Notes: generated from the sequence alone by a model not told the origin. 64,000 bases of DNA from Halobacillus andaensis (GCF_014636475.1 NZ_BMEL01000001.1:248001-312000), one strand, 5' to 3'; positions 54,648 to 63,796 are shown, numbered from the stretch's first letter. Made by a program: numbers and translations.

Positions 54648-56192
54648 GTGGTGTTCATTAAACAAGAATTCTATTTGTGGAAGGTAACGTACGACTTAGT
54701 GGTTAAGCACGGGTATGAAATTGTTTATATAGATGAGCAAACGAGTGAAGTATGGCTCGCCAAAAACCAAAGAGGCGAACAGAACGTTTTGAGGATTGTG
54801 CATAAAGAATTAAACTGGAGAAATGAATTAAAAAGAGATGTGAACAATGCACAAGAGCAAATTAGAAAGAATAATCATTTGTTTAGGGGAGGACGAACTC
54901 ATCTACACTGCATATTTATCTCTGAATATCCTCCTGTTGATGAGTGGGAAGAAGTTGAGATTCCACCAAAAAAGCGCATAAAACAGATAAGTGTATACTA
55001 TCTGGATGATCAAGAGAAAGTAAAAGAACAGTCTCGCTTTTTTGAGAAGTTTCAATTAGAAATGACGAAGAGCGCTTATGAATTAGAAGATATAGAATAT
55101 GAAAGTCAGGTTATTTATTTAAAGCAGCAGGTTAAGACGATTCAAAGAAAAAGAAGACAAGAACTTCAGGAAGTTTTTTCTCATGGAAAAACAGTAGTGG
55201 CTTTTATTCTTATTGTTATCAACCTCATTCTTTTTGCGCTTATGGAGTGGAAAGGTAATAGTACATCTGCTTTAACCCTGATTGAGTTTGGGGCTAAATA
55301 TAATCCTGCTATCCTTAATGGGGAATGGTGGAGGATTGTAACTTCCATGTTTCTTCATATTGGAATCGTTCATCTTTTAATGAATATGCTCGCGTTATTT
55401 TATTTAGGAATAGCTGTGGAGAAGATTTATGGCTCCACGAGGTTTCTAACGGTTTACTTTCTAGCAGGAATATTTGGTGGAACAGCGAGTTTTATGCTTA
55501 ATCCTCAAATTGCTGCAGGCGCATCTGGAGCTATATTTGGTTTATTTGGAGCGTTATTGTTCTTTGGTCTCAAAAATAAACGTGTCTTCTTTCAAACGAT
55601 GGGCTACAATCTAATCATGATCATTGGAATAAATATTGCTTTCGGTATTATAGTGCCGCAGATTGACAATGGAGCTCACGTAGGAGGTTTAATAGGGGGC
55701 TTTATTGCTTCTATGATGGTAGGTCTTCCTAAGCGTTCCAACCAGCTTAAAAGCAAACTTTTAGCCGTATTTCTATATAGTCTATTAATGGTCTCAATGA
55801 TCAGCATTGGAGTTTACAAAGGAGATGGTGATCAGTCAGCTCTCTCTCACTTGCAGATCTCACAGGAATTAAATGAAGCAAAGCGGTTTAATGAATCGAT
55901 AGAAACAAGTACGAAGGCCTTGCATCATCCGGGAGATTATGAAGCTGAACTATTATTTAACCGTTCGTACGCATATTTTCAAAATGATCAGCTTTCCTTA
56001 GCAAAACAGGACTTAACCAAGGTCATAGAGCTTCAACCAGAAATGGCAGAAGCTCATTTTAACTTAGCACTTATTTATCAATCGGAGGGAGATTTGGATT
56101 CAGCTAAACAATTCGCTGAAGAAGCAGCTAACCTTCAACCTGACCATGAAAATTTCCAAGAATTAATCAATCAATTTAATAATATTGAATAA
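54648..56192 (+). CDS. gluP: Rhomboid intramembrane protease GluP
   Basis: 514 residues. A cytoplasmic N-terminal domain (about 1-175) ends in basic KRRQELQEVF. Seven membrane helices (about 185-385) form the rhomboid core: Ser293 in AAGASGAIFG and His344 in NGAHVGGLIGG make the catalytic dyad, and HIGIVHLLMNMLALF is the helix-2 motif. A C-terminal TPR segment (about 395-510, AYFQNDQLSLAKQDLTKVIEL) follows. B. subtilis YqgP/GluP cleaves membrane proteins including a magnesium transporter with FtsH help. Starts GTG 54648 or 54651. The 3' end overlaps a minus-strand gene by 17 bases. Confidence 0.93.
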   Translation: MVFIKQEFYLWKVTYDLVVKHGYEIVYIDEQTSEVWLAKNQRGEQNVLRIVHKELNWRNELKRDVNNAQEQIRKNNHLFRGGRTHLHCIFISEYPPVDEWEEVEIPPKKRIKQISVYYLDDQEKVKEQSRFFEKFQLEMTKSAYELEDIEYESQVIYLKQQVKTIQRKRRQELQEVFSHGKTVVAFILIVINLILFALMEWKGNSTSALTLIEFGAKYNPAILNGEWWRIVTSMFLHIGIVHLLMNMLALFYLGIAVEKIYGSTRFLTVYFLAGIFGGTASFMLNPQIAAGASGAIFGLFGALLFFGLKNKRVFFQTMGYNLIMIIGINIAFGIIVPQIDNGAHVGGLIGGFIASMMVGLPKRSNQLKSKLLAVFLYSLLMVSMISIGVYKGDGDQSALSHLQISQELNEAKRFNESIETSTKALHHPGDYEAELLFNRSYAYFQNDQLSLAKQDLTKVIELQPEMAEAHFNLALIYQSEGDLDSAKQFAEEAANLQPDHENFQELINQFNNIE

Positions 56193-57033
56193 GCTGATTT
56201 TTCTCTCCTTGATCATCTTCATAGAGTACCATTAAATGCTTTCCTTTTTTATCAAATAAAAGAAGTGGAATATAACTTTGTATAGGGTGCTTTGATTTTG
56301 CATCTTTAATTCCTAGCACATAATTCTTATATAGGCCCTCCCATAGTTGTCCGGAAATTCTATTGTATTGACCTTGAGGTATATACGGGAATGGGTTTTC
56401 TTCATTGTAAGAAGGTAAGTCGGTTAATGGTACTTGTTCATATTGTTCTACGGGTATCTGGTAGTAAGCTTTAAGTTCATCCCACTGGGCTTTAAGCTGC
56501 TGGTGAATGGAATGGTCAAGTTTATTTTTCCATTTTTCTTCCTCTTGTGTTTCAGGTTTCTTAAACGCAATTCGGTTAGAATGGGGGGAATCAATAATGT
56601 ATAGTAAATCCCCAGAAGTTGCTTGAATACTATTAATTACATCATCATCTTTATGTATTTCTCCATGATGAAAAGTAACGGCTTCATATTTCTTAGTATC
56701 TTCCCCGTGCAGGGTGGAGTGTTTATTTATTTCATCTGCATTTTCTTTCCACTTATTGACTACGCCTTTTAATCGGCCATTTACATATAGTAAAGAAACA
56801 TCTTGTCTGAGATACACTTTTTCGTCACTTTTTGATTTAATCTTCCAACCGACCTCATACTCATCATCCCCTTCTCCTTCCTGGAACGAAAGAGACGTTT
56901 CTGCGCTTTCAAACTTCACTTCTTCATCAATTGGAAAATATTTAACTACGGATTCTTCTTTTGTAACTTGATAAAAGTAAAATAATGTTAAAGATAGCAG
57001 ACTTACACAAATTGATACCCAAATGTATTTCAA
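56176..57033 (-). CDS. Predicted secreted or membrane-anchored protein, unknown
   Basis: 285 residues; I recognise no family. The N-terminus is a signal peptide or anchor (about 3-22, YIWVSICVSLLSLTLFYFYQV). The rest is hydrophilic, with SLSFQEGEGDDEYEVGWKIKSK and DHSIHQQLKAQWDELKAYYQIPVEQYEQV. No Cys at a lipobox. It should face outside. It converges on gluP with a 17-base coding overlap and no terminator. The ribosome site GGGGATGC lies just upstream of ATG 57033. Probably lineage-specific. Confidence 0.72.
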   Translation of the reverse strand: MKYIWVSICVSLLSLTLFYFYQVTKEESVVKYFPIDEEVKFESAETSLSFQEGEGDDEYEVGWKIKSKSDEKVYLRQDVSLLYVNGRLKGVVNKWKENADEINKHSTLHGEDTKKYEAVTFHHGEIHKDDDVINSIQATSGDLLYIIDSPHSNRIAFKKPETQEEEKWKNKLDHSIHQQLKAQWDELKAYYQIPVEQYEQVPLTDLPSYNEENPFPYIPQGQYNRISGQLWEGLYKNYVLGIKDAKSKHPIQSYIPLLLFDKKGKHLMVLYEDDQGEKNQLIQYY

Positions 57034-57171
57034 TCTCTAGCATCCCCTTTATCTGCTCTATGTTATAGACCTATGTGAGAAACTTGAAGGACATGCTTAA
57101 AAGTTATCAAGACGTATGTTTTTCTAGGAATGGTAAAGCCTAATCATCATAAGAAACATGGGGGTTATGGC

Positions 57172-58626
57172 ATGAAAGAGAAACAGCCTATGTTTGAACA
57201 TTACGAGAAAAATGTGAGTTACCTCAAAGATTACCTCGGGATTGAAGAAAGCTTTGACTTAATCCATTTGGATGTAGTCTACGCTAATCGGAAAATGTCC
57301 TTATTTATGGTGGACGGATTTGTTAAAGATGATATTTTACACTACCTCATGAGGGTATTATCTCACTTAGATGCTAACGACTTAAGTATTGATCCTCTTG
57401 AGAAATTGTTAAAGACGCACATCCCTTATGTGGAATTGGAGCAAGAGACAGATTTGAATAAAGCAGGAGATAGTGTATTAGCAGGGCCGACGGCTTTAGT
57501 TGTTGAAGGCGTGGATAAGATTATTATGATCGATGCTCGTACTTATCCCGTACGAGGTCCTGAAGAACCCGATTTGGAACGAGTGGTTAGAGGTTCAAGA
57601 GACGGATTCGTGGAAACGCTTGTATTTAACACAGCGTTAACGAGAAGAAGGGTTCGAGACCGTTCGCTGCGCATGGAATATTTACAAATAGGGCGAAGAT
57701 CTCAAACGGACGTATGTCTCTGTTACATTAAAGACATCGCAGATGATGACCGTATTCAGCACTTACAGAGGGTGCTGAAAGAAATCGATACTGACGCTCT
57801 TCCTATGGCAGAGAAAACAATTGAGGAATTTATAAGCGGTCAGCATTGGAATCCTTATCCGGTCATCCGTTATACCGAACGCCCTGATACAGCTGCTGCT
57901 CATTTATATGAAGGTCATGTTTTGATCATTATTGATGGATCACCGAGCGTAATGATTACACCTGCTACCTTTTGGCATCACATGCAGCATGCAGAAGAAT
58001 ATCGTCAAAAGCCACTAGTCGGAGCTTATTTACGCTGGGTAAGATTTATTGCACTGTTTATGTCTCTATTTTTACTACCTTTGTATTATTTATTTTCCAT
58101 ACAGCCAGATTTACTGCCAGTGGACTTATCCTATATTGGACCTGAGGAAGAAGGATCCATACCGCTCATTGTTCAATTTTTAATTGCAGAGATTGGAATT
58201 GATATGCTGCGCATGGCCGCGATTCATACCCCTTCATCATTAGCGACAGCTTTAGGGCTCGTAGCAGCAATATTAATAGGTCAAGTAGCCGTAGATGTAG
58301 GGTTGTTCTCTGTTGAAGTTGTGCTTTATTTATCTATTGCAGCTATAGGAACATTTGCCACACCAAGCTATGAAGTAGGTTTAGCCGATCGTATCTCAAG
58401 AATTGCTTTATTAATGGTTACAGGATTGTTCGGACTAAAAGGTTACATTATAGGGATTACGTTGTGGATCCTTTATTTATCTAATATGCAAACATTTAAA
58501 ACCCCGTACCTATGGCCTTTTCTACCATTCTCTTTACGAGCCTTTAGAGATATATTTGTTCGATCTCCGATTCCATTAAAAAATAGAAGACCTGCATTTC
58601 TGCATCCAAAAGACCCTGACCGATAA
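57172..58626 (+). CDS. GerA-family spore germination protein (SpoVAF-like)
   Basis: About 484 residues. A soluble N-terminal domain (about 1-285) contains DPLEKLLKTHIPYVE, VLAGPTALVVEGVDKIIMIDARTYPVRGPEEPD and RGSRDGFVETLVFNTALTRRRVRDRSLRMEYLQIGRRS, the GerA-type core. Five or so membrane helices follow, with TPSSLATALGLVAAILIG. The PLEKLLKTHIPYVE start is closest to SpoVAF, which normally sits in the spoVA operon; here it is single, without GerB or GerC partners. It would sit in the spore inner membrane. ATG 57172 fits GGGGG (57160-57164). Confidence 0.85.
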   Translation: MKEKQPMFEHYEKNVSYLKDYLGIEESFDLIHLDVVYANRKMSLFMVDGFVKDDILHYLMRVLSHLDANDLSIDPLEKLLKTHIPYVELEQETDLNKAGDSVLAGPTALVVEGVDKIIMIDARTYPVRGPEEPDLERVVRGSRDGFVETLVFNTALTRRRVRDRSLRMEYLQIGRRSQTDVCLCYIKDIADDDRIQHLQRVLKEIDTDALPMAEKTIEEFISGQHWNPYPVIRYTERPDTAAAHLYEGHVLIIIDGSPSVMITPATFWHHMQHAEEYRQKPLVGAYLRWVRFIALFMSLFLLPLYYLFSIQPDLLPVDLSYIGPEEEGSIPLIVQFLIAEIGIDMLRMAAIHTPSSLATALGLVAAILIGQVAVDVGLFSVEVVLYLSIAAIGTFATPSYEVGLADRISRIALLMVTGLFGLKGYIIGITLWILYLSNMQTFKTPYLWPFLPFSLRAFRDIFVRSPIPLKNRRPAFLHPKDPDR

Positions 58627-58643
58627 ATTGGTTAGGGTTTTAT
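58613..58643 (+). terminator. Terminator overlapping germination gene stop
   Basis: ACCCTGACC (58613-58621) with GGTTAGGGT (58630-58638), then TTTAT. Confidence 0.75.
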
Positions 58644-58646
58644 ACG

Positions 58647-58675
58647 TTTTCAATCCCATGATTGATTGGTATAAT
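58647..58675 (+). promoter_or_regulatory. Promoter of yqgQ-glcK
   Basis: TTTTCA (58647-58652), 17 bases, TATAAT (58670-58675), 16 bases before yqgQ. The short leader fits a sigma-A promoter. Confidence 0.7.
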
Positions 58676-58690
58676 GGTTAAGGTGATAAT

Positions 58691-58915
58691 ATGAAAACAA
58701 TCTATGACGTTCAGCAATTACTAAAAAAATTCGGAACATTTATCTATGTGGGTGATCGTCTGGCCGATATAGAACTAATGGAAGACGAGGTTCAAACGCT
58801 ATATGAAGCTCAATGTATAACGAAAGACGATTATCAGATGGCTATTTTACTTTTGCGTTCGGAAATAGCACTTTTAAGAGATAAACAAAAAGGGGAGAAT
58901 GGGTTAAATGAATGA
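58691..58915 (+). CDS. yqgQ: YqgQ family protein (DUF910)
   Basis: 74 residues, DUF910/YqgQ: MKTIYDVQQLLKKFGTFIYV then GDRLADIELMEDEVQTLYEA. A small helical protein of unknown role that precedes glucokinase in Bacilli; homologues may bind nucleic acid but this is not shown. AAGGTGATA before ATG 58691. It overlaps glcK by 8 bases, so they are translationally coupled. Confidence 0.92.
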   Translation: MKTIYDVQQLLKKFGTFIYVGDRLADIELMEDEVQTLYEAQCITKDDYQMAILLLRSEIALLRDKQKGENGLNE

Positions 58916-59861
58916 AAAATATTGTATTGGAGCAGACATTGGCGGAACAACGATAAAGCTGGCCGTAATCTCAACTGAGGGAGAAATTATTAAAAAGTGG
59001 GAGATTCACACGGATACGAGTGACCGTGGAAAGAATATTACGAGTGACATTAACATAGCTATTAATGATGCTTTAGACGAGTTGCATTTACATAAAAGCT
59101 CCATCCTTGGTATAGGTGCTGGAGCCCCTGGTTTTGTAGACACGGACACGGGCTATATTAATGAAGCGATTAACATTGGCTGGAAGGATTTTGATTTTGG
59201 AATAGAGCTAAAGGAATTAACGGGGTTACCCGTCTGGGTCGATAATGATGCTAACTTAGCTGCTTTAGGCGAGAACTGGTTAGGTGCTGGGAGAGGCGTA
59301 GAGAATTTAATTGCAGTTACACTTGGTACTGGCGTTGGTGGTGGAATTATTGCTAATGGAGAAGTGTTGAATGGTGCAAATGGCACAGCCGCTGAGATTG
59401 GACACATGACAATGAAGAAGTCAGGAGGAGCTCCTTGTAACTGCGGGCGAACAGGATGTTTAGAAACGGAAACTTCTGCTACAGCCATCGTTAGGAAAGC
59501 GAAGGAAACTGTGAATCAATATCCCGCGTCCACTCTTTCTGAATTAGAAGCTATGACAGCTAGAGATGTATTTGAAGCGGCTGATAAAGGAGATCCTGCT
59601 GCTAAGGAAGTATTAGAAGATGTTATAGATACGCTTGGATTAGCACTTTCCAACTTAACGGTTACTATTAATCCGAACAAGATTGTGTTAGGCGGGGGTG
59701 TATCTAAAGCTGGAGAGCAATTATTAAAGCCGTTAAAACAAGCGTATATAAGTTACGCTTTACCAAGAGCGGCCGAAGCATGTAAGTTTGAGCTTGCTGA
59801 ATTAGGAAATGATGCCGGCGTCATAGGCGGAGCATCGTTGGTAAAACAGTATTACAAATAA
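58908..59861 (+). CDS. glcK: Glucokinase, ROK family
   Basis: 317 residues. ATP-phosphate motif GADIGGTTIKLAVI; glucose-binding and catalytic VDNDANLAALGE; GTGVGGGIIANGEV; ROK zinc site GHM then CNCGRTGCLETETS. It phosphorylates internal glucose, for instance from maltose or trehalose, to glucose 6-phosphate. GGGGAGAATGGGTTAA before ATG 58908. It shares the yqgQ promoter and ends at a clear terminator. Confidence 0.96.
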   Translation: MNEKYCIGADIGGTTIKLAVISTEGEIIKKWEIHTDTSDRGKNITSDINIAINDALDELHLHKSSILGIGAGAPGFVDTDTGYINEAINIGWKDFDFGIELKELTGLPVWVDNDANLAALGENWLGAGRGVENLIAVTLGTGVGGGIIANGEVLNGANGTAAEIGHMTMKKSGGAPCNCGRTGCLETETSATAIVRKAKETVNQYPASTLSELEAMTARDVFEAADKGDPAAKEVLEDVIDTLGLALSNLTVTINPNKIVLGGGVSKAGEQLLKPLKQAYISYALPRAAEACKFELAELGNDAGVIGGASLVKQYYK

Positions 59862-59887
59862 AAAAGCCATTTAGTTGGCTTTTTTTT
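59861..59887 (+). terminator. Terminator after glcK
   Basis: AAAAAGCCA with TGGCTTTTT, 6-base loop, T-run. Confidence 0.9.
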
Positions 59888-59974
59888 AATGAAGTATAGG
59901 ACCATCTAAAGAGTGAGCGGATACTCGTATGGAGGTTGAGATAATTAGTAATTATTGGAAAGTACTACATTCTG

Positions 59975-60003
59975 TGAAACTTTTGTGGTAAGATATTCGT
60001 CAT
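59975..60003 (+). promoter_or_regulatory. ECF (sigma-M/W type) promoter of ltaS
   Basis: TGAAAC (59975-59980), 17 bases, CGTCAT (59998-60003). TGAAAC with CGTC is the usual sigma-M pattern. It lies about 95 bases before the ltaS start, leaving a long 5' leader. Confidence 0.78.
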
Positions 60004-60098
60004 ATTAGGGGGAATTGTTTAAAAATCATACAGCGTGGAAATTAATAAAAGATAAACATCCTCGTAAATGCACATTACAGGGTGGAGGAGGAAACAAC

Positions 60099-61958
60099 AT
60101 GCAATTTAACAAATTGCGATTACCTTTATTTGTTATTGCATCGTTTCTCTTTGGTTTAAAAACATATTTTATGTACCGCTTTATGTTTGGCTTAACCATC
60201 GAAAACTTGATGCAGGAATTTATTTTATTTGTTAACCCCTTAGCAAGTGCTTATTTGGTTTTTGCGATCAGTGTTTGGCTCAAACCTAAAAATCAAATGA
60301 GGTATTTGCGTTGGACCGCTATTGCAGGTACATTAATTTTATATTTAAACTTAGTTTTTTATAGGAATTTTACTGACTTTATCACCATACCAGTCCTGTT
60401 TCAGGGAAACAATGCAGCTGATTTAACTTCAAGTATATTTACTCTTATACATTTTGAAGATGTGCTTCTTATTTTAGATATTATTATTATTTGGCTGCTA
60501 AGCGTTAAGTCAATTCATGCAGCTGTACACTTTAGTAGGCACTCTAAAATTGCAGCAACGGCAGTTACTTTCTTATTACTTGCGGGTAATGTAGTACTGG
60601 CTGAAATTGAACGTCCTATGCTCTTTGTTAGAGCTTTTGACCGTGAGTATTTAGTGAAAAATATAGGAATTTACAACTATCATATTTATGATGCTACCAT
60701 GCAGACGAAAACGAAAGCACAGCGCGTTTTTGCGGATGATAGTGAGATTAGTGAAATTGAAACCTATATGAAAGAAGAAACTGGTTCTAAAGAATCGTCA
60801 GAAATGTTCGGTGTGGCTGAAGATAAGAATGTAATTTTTGTAAGTATCGAATCTTTCCAAAATTACTTATTGGATTCTGAAATTAATGGTACAGAAACCA
60901 CCCCTTTCTTGAATGATCTTAAAGAAAGAAATGATACGATTTGGTTCGAAAACTTTTATCACCAAACGGCTCAAGGGAAAACATCAGATTCCGAATTTAT
61001 AGTGGAAAATTCACTTTATCCGCTCGATCGTGGATCGGTCTACTTCACCCATGCTCAAAATGAGTACAATGCTCTTCCTGAAATCTTAAATCAAAATGAG
61101 TACGAAACTACTGTTTTTCATGCTAATAATAAAAGTTTTTGGAATAGAGAAGTCATGTATGACAACATTGGCTATGACGAGTTTTATGGGGAAGAATCTT
61201 TTGAAGAAACGGAAGAGAATTCATTTGGATGGGGACTAGAGGATAAAGATTTCTTTGAACAGTCCATTCCTTATTTAGAAGACCAAGAGCAGCCATTTTA
61301 CAGTAAATTTATTACGTTAACTCACCATTTTCCGTTTGAGTTACCAGAAGAGAAAGCAAATATTGATAAGCATGATTCTGGCTCCCAAACTTTAAATGAC
61401 TCCTTCCAAACGGCTAGATACACAGATGAGGCTGTAGAGGTTTTCTTTAATGAGTTAAAAGAGTCAGGATTATATGAGGACTCCATTATTGTACTAATGG
61501 GAGACCACTATGGCATTAGTGAGTTTCACAATAAGGCAATGGGTGAATTTATTGGTAAAGAAATTAATGGTTATGAACATATGCAATTACAAAGAGTACC
61601 TTTTATGATTCATATACCAGGCTATGAAGACGGAGAAAACAGCGACGAAGTAGTTGGACAAATTGACGTGAAACCGACATTGCTCAACCTGCTGGGTATA
61701 GAGGATGAAAAAGATCTTACCTTTGGAACGGACATGTTTTCCGACGATCGAAAAGGTTTTATTGCAATGAGGGATGGCAGTTTCGTAAGTGATGATTATA
61801 TTTATACTGATTCAATTTGTTATGATCGAGAAACAGGAGAAGAAATTGACCCGGAAGAGGAAGCATGCGCCCCTGTAAGAGAAAAAGTTGATCAGGAACT
61901 ACAATATTCCAACGACATTATTTATGGAGATTTATTTAGGTTTTATGATTTTAAATAA
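60099..61958 (+). CDS. ltaS: Lipoteichoic acid synthase family protein
   Basis: 619 residues. Five N-terminal membrane helices (about 5-185) precede a sulfatase-fold outer domain. The catalytic Thr295 is in AQGKTSDSEF; metal and substrate motifs include NVIFVSIESFQNYLL, LTHHFPFELP and LMGDHYGIS. The enzyme moves glycerol phosphate from phosphatidylglycerol to lipoteichoic acid. Bacillaceae have several paralogues; by context this is YqgS-like. ATG 60099 follows GGTGGAGGAGG. Acidic outer domain. Confidence 0.93.
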   Translation: MQFNKLRLPLFVIASFLFGLKTYFMYRFMFGLTIENLMQEFILFVNPLASAYLVFAISVWLKPKNQMRYLRWTAIAGTLILYLNLVFYRNFTDFITIPVLFQGNNAADLTSSIFTLIHFEDVLLILDIIIIWLLSVKSIHAAVHFSRHSKIAATAVTFLLLAGNVVLAEIERPMLFVRAFDREYLVKNIGIYNYHIYDATMQTKTKAQRVFADDSEISEIETYMKEETGSKESSEMFGVAEDKNVIFVSIESFQNYLLDSEINGTETTPFLNDLKERNDTIWFENFYHQTAQGKTSDSEFIVENSLYPLDRGSVYFTHAQNEYNALPEILNQNEYETTVFHANNKSFWNREVMYDNIGYDEFYGEESFEETEENSFGWGLEDKDFFEQSIPYLEDQEQPFYSKFITLTHHFPFELPEEKANIDKHDSGSQTLNDSFQTARYTDEAVEVFFNELKESGLYEDSIIVLMGDHYGISEFHNKAMGEFIGKEINGYEHMQLQRVPFMIHIPGYEDGENSDEVVGQIDVKPTLLNLLGIEDEKDLTFGTDMFSDDRKGFIAMRDGSFVSDDYIYTDSICYDRETGEEIDPEEEACAPVREKVDQELQYSNDIIYGDLFRFYDFK

Positions 61959-61964
61959 GATATG

Positions 61965-61999
61965 AAGTCATTATGAGTTCAATCTCATAATGACTTTTT
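61965..61999 (+). terminator. Terminator after ltaS
   Basis: 13-bp perfect stem AAGTCATTATGAG/CTCATAATGACTT, then TTTACTTTT. Confidence 0.92.
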
Positions 62000-62097
62000 A
62001 CTTTTATATACGGTGAACTCGGGTATTATAAGAAGAGTGTCTAAAAAGATAACATTTTGGGGATGTTTCAAAATAGAGTGAAAGGGTGGAGATGAGA

Positions 62098-62784
62098 ATG
62101 TTTCAATTTAAGGATGTTTCTTATGGGCCTTTAAAAGATTTAACATTTTCGATTAATAAGAAAGAAAAAGTTATGCTATTTGGTCCTTCAGGAGCTGGGA
62201 AAAGCACTTTATTGTTTTTATTCAATCGATTACATAGTCCAAGTAGCGGGTCTATTTATTTAGACGAAAAAGAGATAGCTGACTTTGAGGTTACAGATTT
62301 AAGAAAGCGTGTAGGGTTAGTGTTACAGGATCCTAATTTATTTCCGGGCACGGTTTTGGATAATATTAAATACGGTCCTTCCATATTCGGAGAATGGGAT
62401 GAGCGAGAAGCAGAGAAGTTACTGCAATACGTTCAGCTACCGACATCCTATATAGACAGAGATGTAGAGCAGTTATCCGGGGGAGAAAAACAAAGAGTTT
62501 CTCTAGCACGTACCCTTGCTAACTCACCAGAGGTTCTCTTATTGGATGAGCCAACGAGTGCTTTAGACTACCGAACCGCTGAAGAAATAGAGGAATGCCT
62601 AGAGAATTTAATAGAAGAGCATAATTTAACAATGATTATGGTGACTCATAACTTACAGCAGGCCAGTCGATTGGGAGAAAGAGGCTTATTTATAGTTGAT
62701 GGACAGCTCGTAGAAGATGGACGGATTCTGGAAATGCTTGAAAAGCCTAAGTCGAATGAATTGGCAAGATTTATTGAAGAATAA
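62098..62784 (+). CDS. ABC transporter ATPase, FetA-like
   Basis: 228 residues. Walker A GPSGAGKST; Q-loop VGLVLQDPNLFPGTV; signature LSGGEKQRVSLARTLANSP; Walker [14 protein letters not shown]-loop VTHNLQQ. The partner gene is a FetB/UPF0014 permease, so this is the FetA (YbbL) subunit by context. E. coli FetAB exports iron or affects iron and oxidative stress. ATG 62098 fits AAAGGGTGGAG (62081-62091); earlier in-frame starts overlap it. Confidence 0.88.
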   Translation: MFQFKDVSYGPLKDLTFSINKKEKVMLFGPSGAGKSTLLFLFNRLHSPSSGSIYLDEKEIADFEVTDLRKRVGLVLQDPNLFPGTVLDNIKYGPSIFGEWDEREAEKLLQYVQLPTSYIDRDVEQLSGGEKQRVSLARTLANSPEVLLLDEPTSALDYRTAEEIEECLENLIEEHNLTMIMVTHNLQQASRLGERGLFIVDGQLVEDGRILEMLEKPKSNELARFIEE

Positions 62785-62798
62785 AGGAAGTGAATCTA

Positions 62799-63584
62799 AT
62801 GGAACCAGAAATCTCTAATCAATCCTTACTATTTTTAATTGTATTTGTTTTTATTCCGCTCTCATTATCTTATTTTTATCAACTTGGCTTAAGTAAAAAT
62901 ATCTTATGGTCATCTGTACGTGGGACCATACAGTTGTTTGCTATTGGTTATTTATTAACTTATTTGTTTGATTTACGAGCGAGTATCGGAATACCTTTAA
63001 TGATTAGTATTATGATTACGGTAGCTACTTTTCATGCTAGGTTAAAGGGAAAAGAGCTTCCCCATGTGTTTTGGTACATACTGGTTGGCTTGTTAGTAAT
63101 CGAAATAAGCGTGTTAAGCATGTGGCTGTTATTTGATATGGTTGAATTCACGCCTTCAGAAGTGATTCCAATGAGTGGAATGGTGATTGGAAATAGTATG
63201 GTAGCCATGGGACTGGCACTAGAGCGAATGAAAAATGAATTTAAAGAGAACAATGGTCGATTATTAGCCGCCTTATCTTTAGGAGCTAAACCTAAAACAG
63301 CATCTAAACTAATTGTACAAAAAACGTTGAATGCTGCTCTTATACCTAACGTTGATCAGCTTAAGACGATTGGATTGGTACAGCTTCCGGGCATGATGAC
63401 GGGCTTAATTCTCGGGGGAGTAGAACCGGTAATGGCGATTAAGTATCAGCTTGTCATCTCACTAAGTATATTTTCATCGGTATCTTTGAGTGCGATGTTT
63501 ATTACATTAGCGATGTACCGATACTTTTTTAATGCTCAGGATCAATTATTGGAAACGGAAGAAGAAATTCGCACGCAGTCTTAA
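62799..63584 (+). CDS. FetB-like iron export permease (UPF0014)
   Basis: 261 residues, seven or so membrane helices. UPF0014 signatures: RGTIQLFAIGYLLTYLF, PMSGMVIGNSMVAMGLALERM, and the C-terminal LPGMMTGLILGGVEPVMAIKYQ. With the ATPase 14 bases upstream it forms a FetAB-type exporter. Substrate iron is family inference. ATG 62799 follows AAAGGAAG. No Fur box was recognised upstream. Confidence 0.9.
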   Translation: MEPEISNQSLLFLIVFVFIPLSLSYFYQLGLSKNILWSSVRGTIQLFAIGYLLTYLFDLRASIGIPLMISIMITVATFHARLKGKELPHVFWYILVGLLVIEISVLSMWLLFDMVEFTPSEVIPMSGMVIGNSMVAMGLALERMKNEFKENNGRLLAALSLGAKPKTASKLIVQKTLNAALIPNVDQLKTIGLVQLPGMMTGLILGGVEPVMAIKYQLVISLSIFSSVSLSAMFITLAMYRYFFNAQDQLLETEEEIRTQS

Positions 63585-63588
63585 TAAA

Positions 63589-63624
63589 AAAACTCCAGTT
63601 GCAAAAGCAACTGGAGTTTTTCTT
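63589..63624. terminator. Terminator between FetB gene and DUF2759 gene
   Basis: Perfect 14-bp stem AAAACTCCAGTTGC/GCAACTGGAGTTTT with AAAA loop and U-runs in both directions. Confidence 0.94.
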
Positions 63625-63631
63625 TAAGTCT

Positions 63632-63796
63632 TTAACTAAATAAATTTGCATAAATGGTCATCACTGAGAACCAGCCAAACATTATAGCCGATCCAGCCGC
63701 AAAAAGAACAGCAAAGAAATTTTTTGTTTTAATTTCTCTAAATACAGCAATTACACATAAAATGGTTACGAGTAAAAGAAGGATTGCTGTTACCAT
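63632..63796 (-). CDS. DUF2759 small membrane protein (YqgW-like)
   Basis: 54 residues on the minus strand: MVTAILLLLVTILCVIAVFR, EIKTKNFFAVLFAAGSAIMFGWFSVMTIYANLFS. Two membrane helices with a KTKNF loop. This fits DUF2759, a short family found near ltaS and the yqgX MBL gene in Bacillaceae. GGAGG lies 7 bases before the ATG at 63796. It is short and on the other strand, so easily missed. Function unknown. Confidence 0.8.
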   Translation of the reverse strand: MVTAILLLLVTILCVIAVFREIKTKNFFAVLFAAGSAIMFGWFSVMTIYANLFS

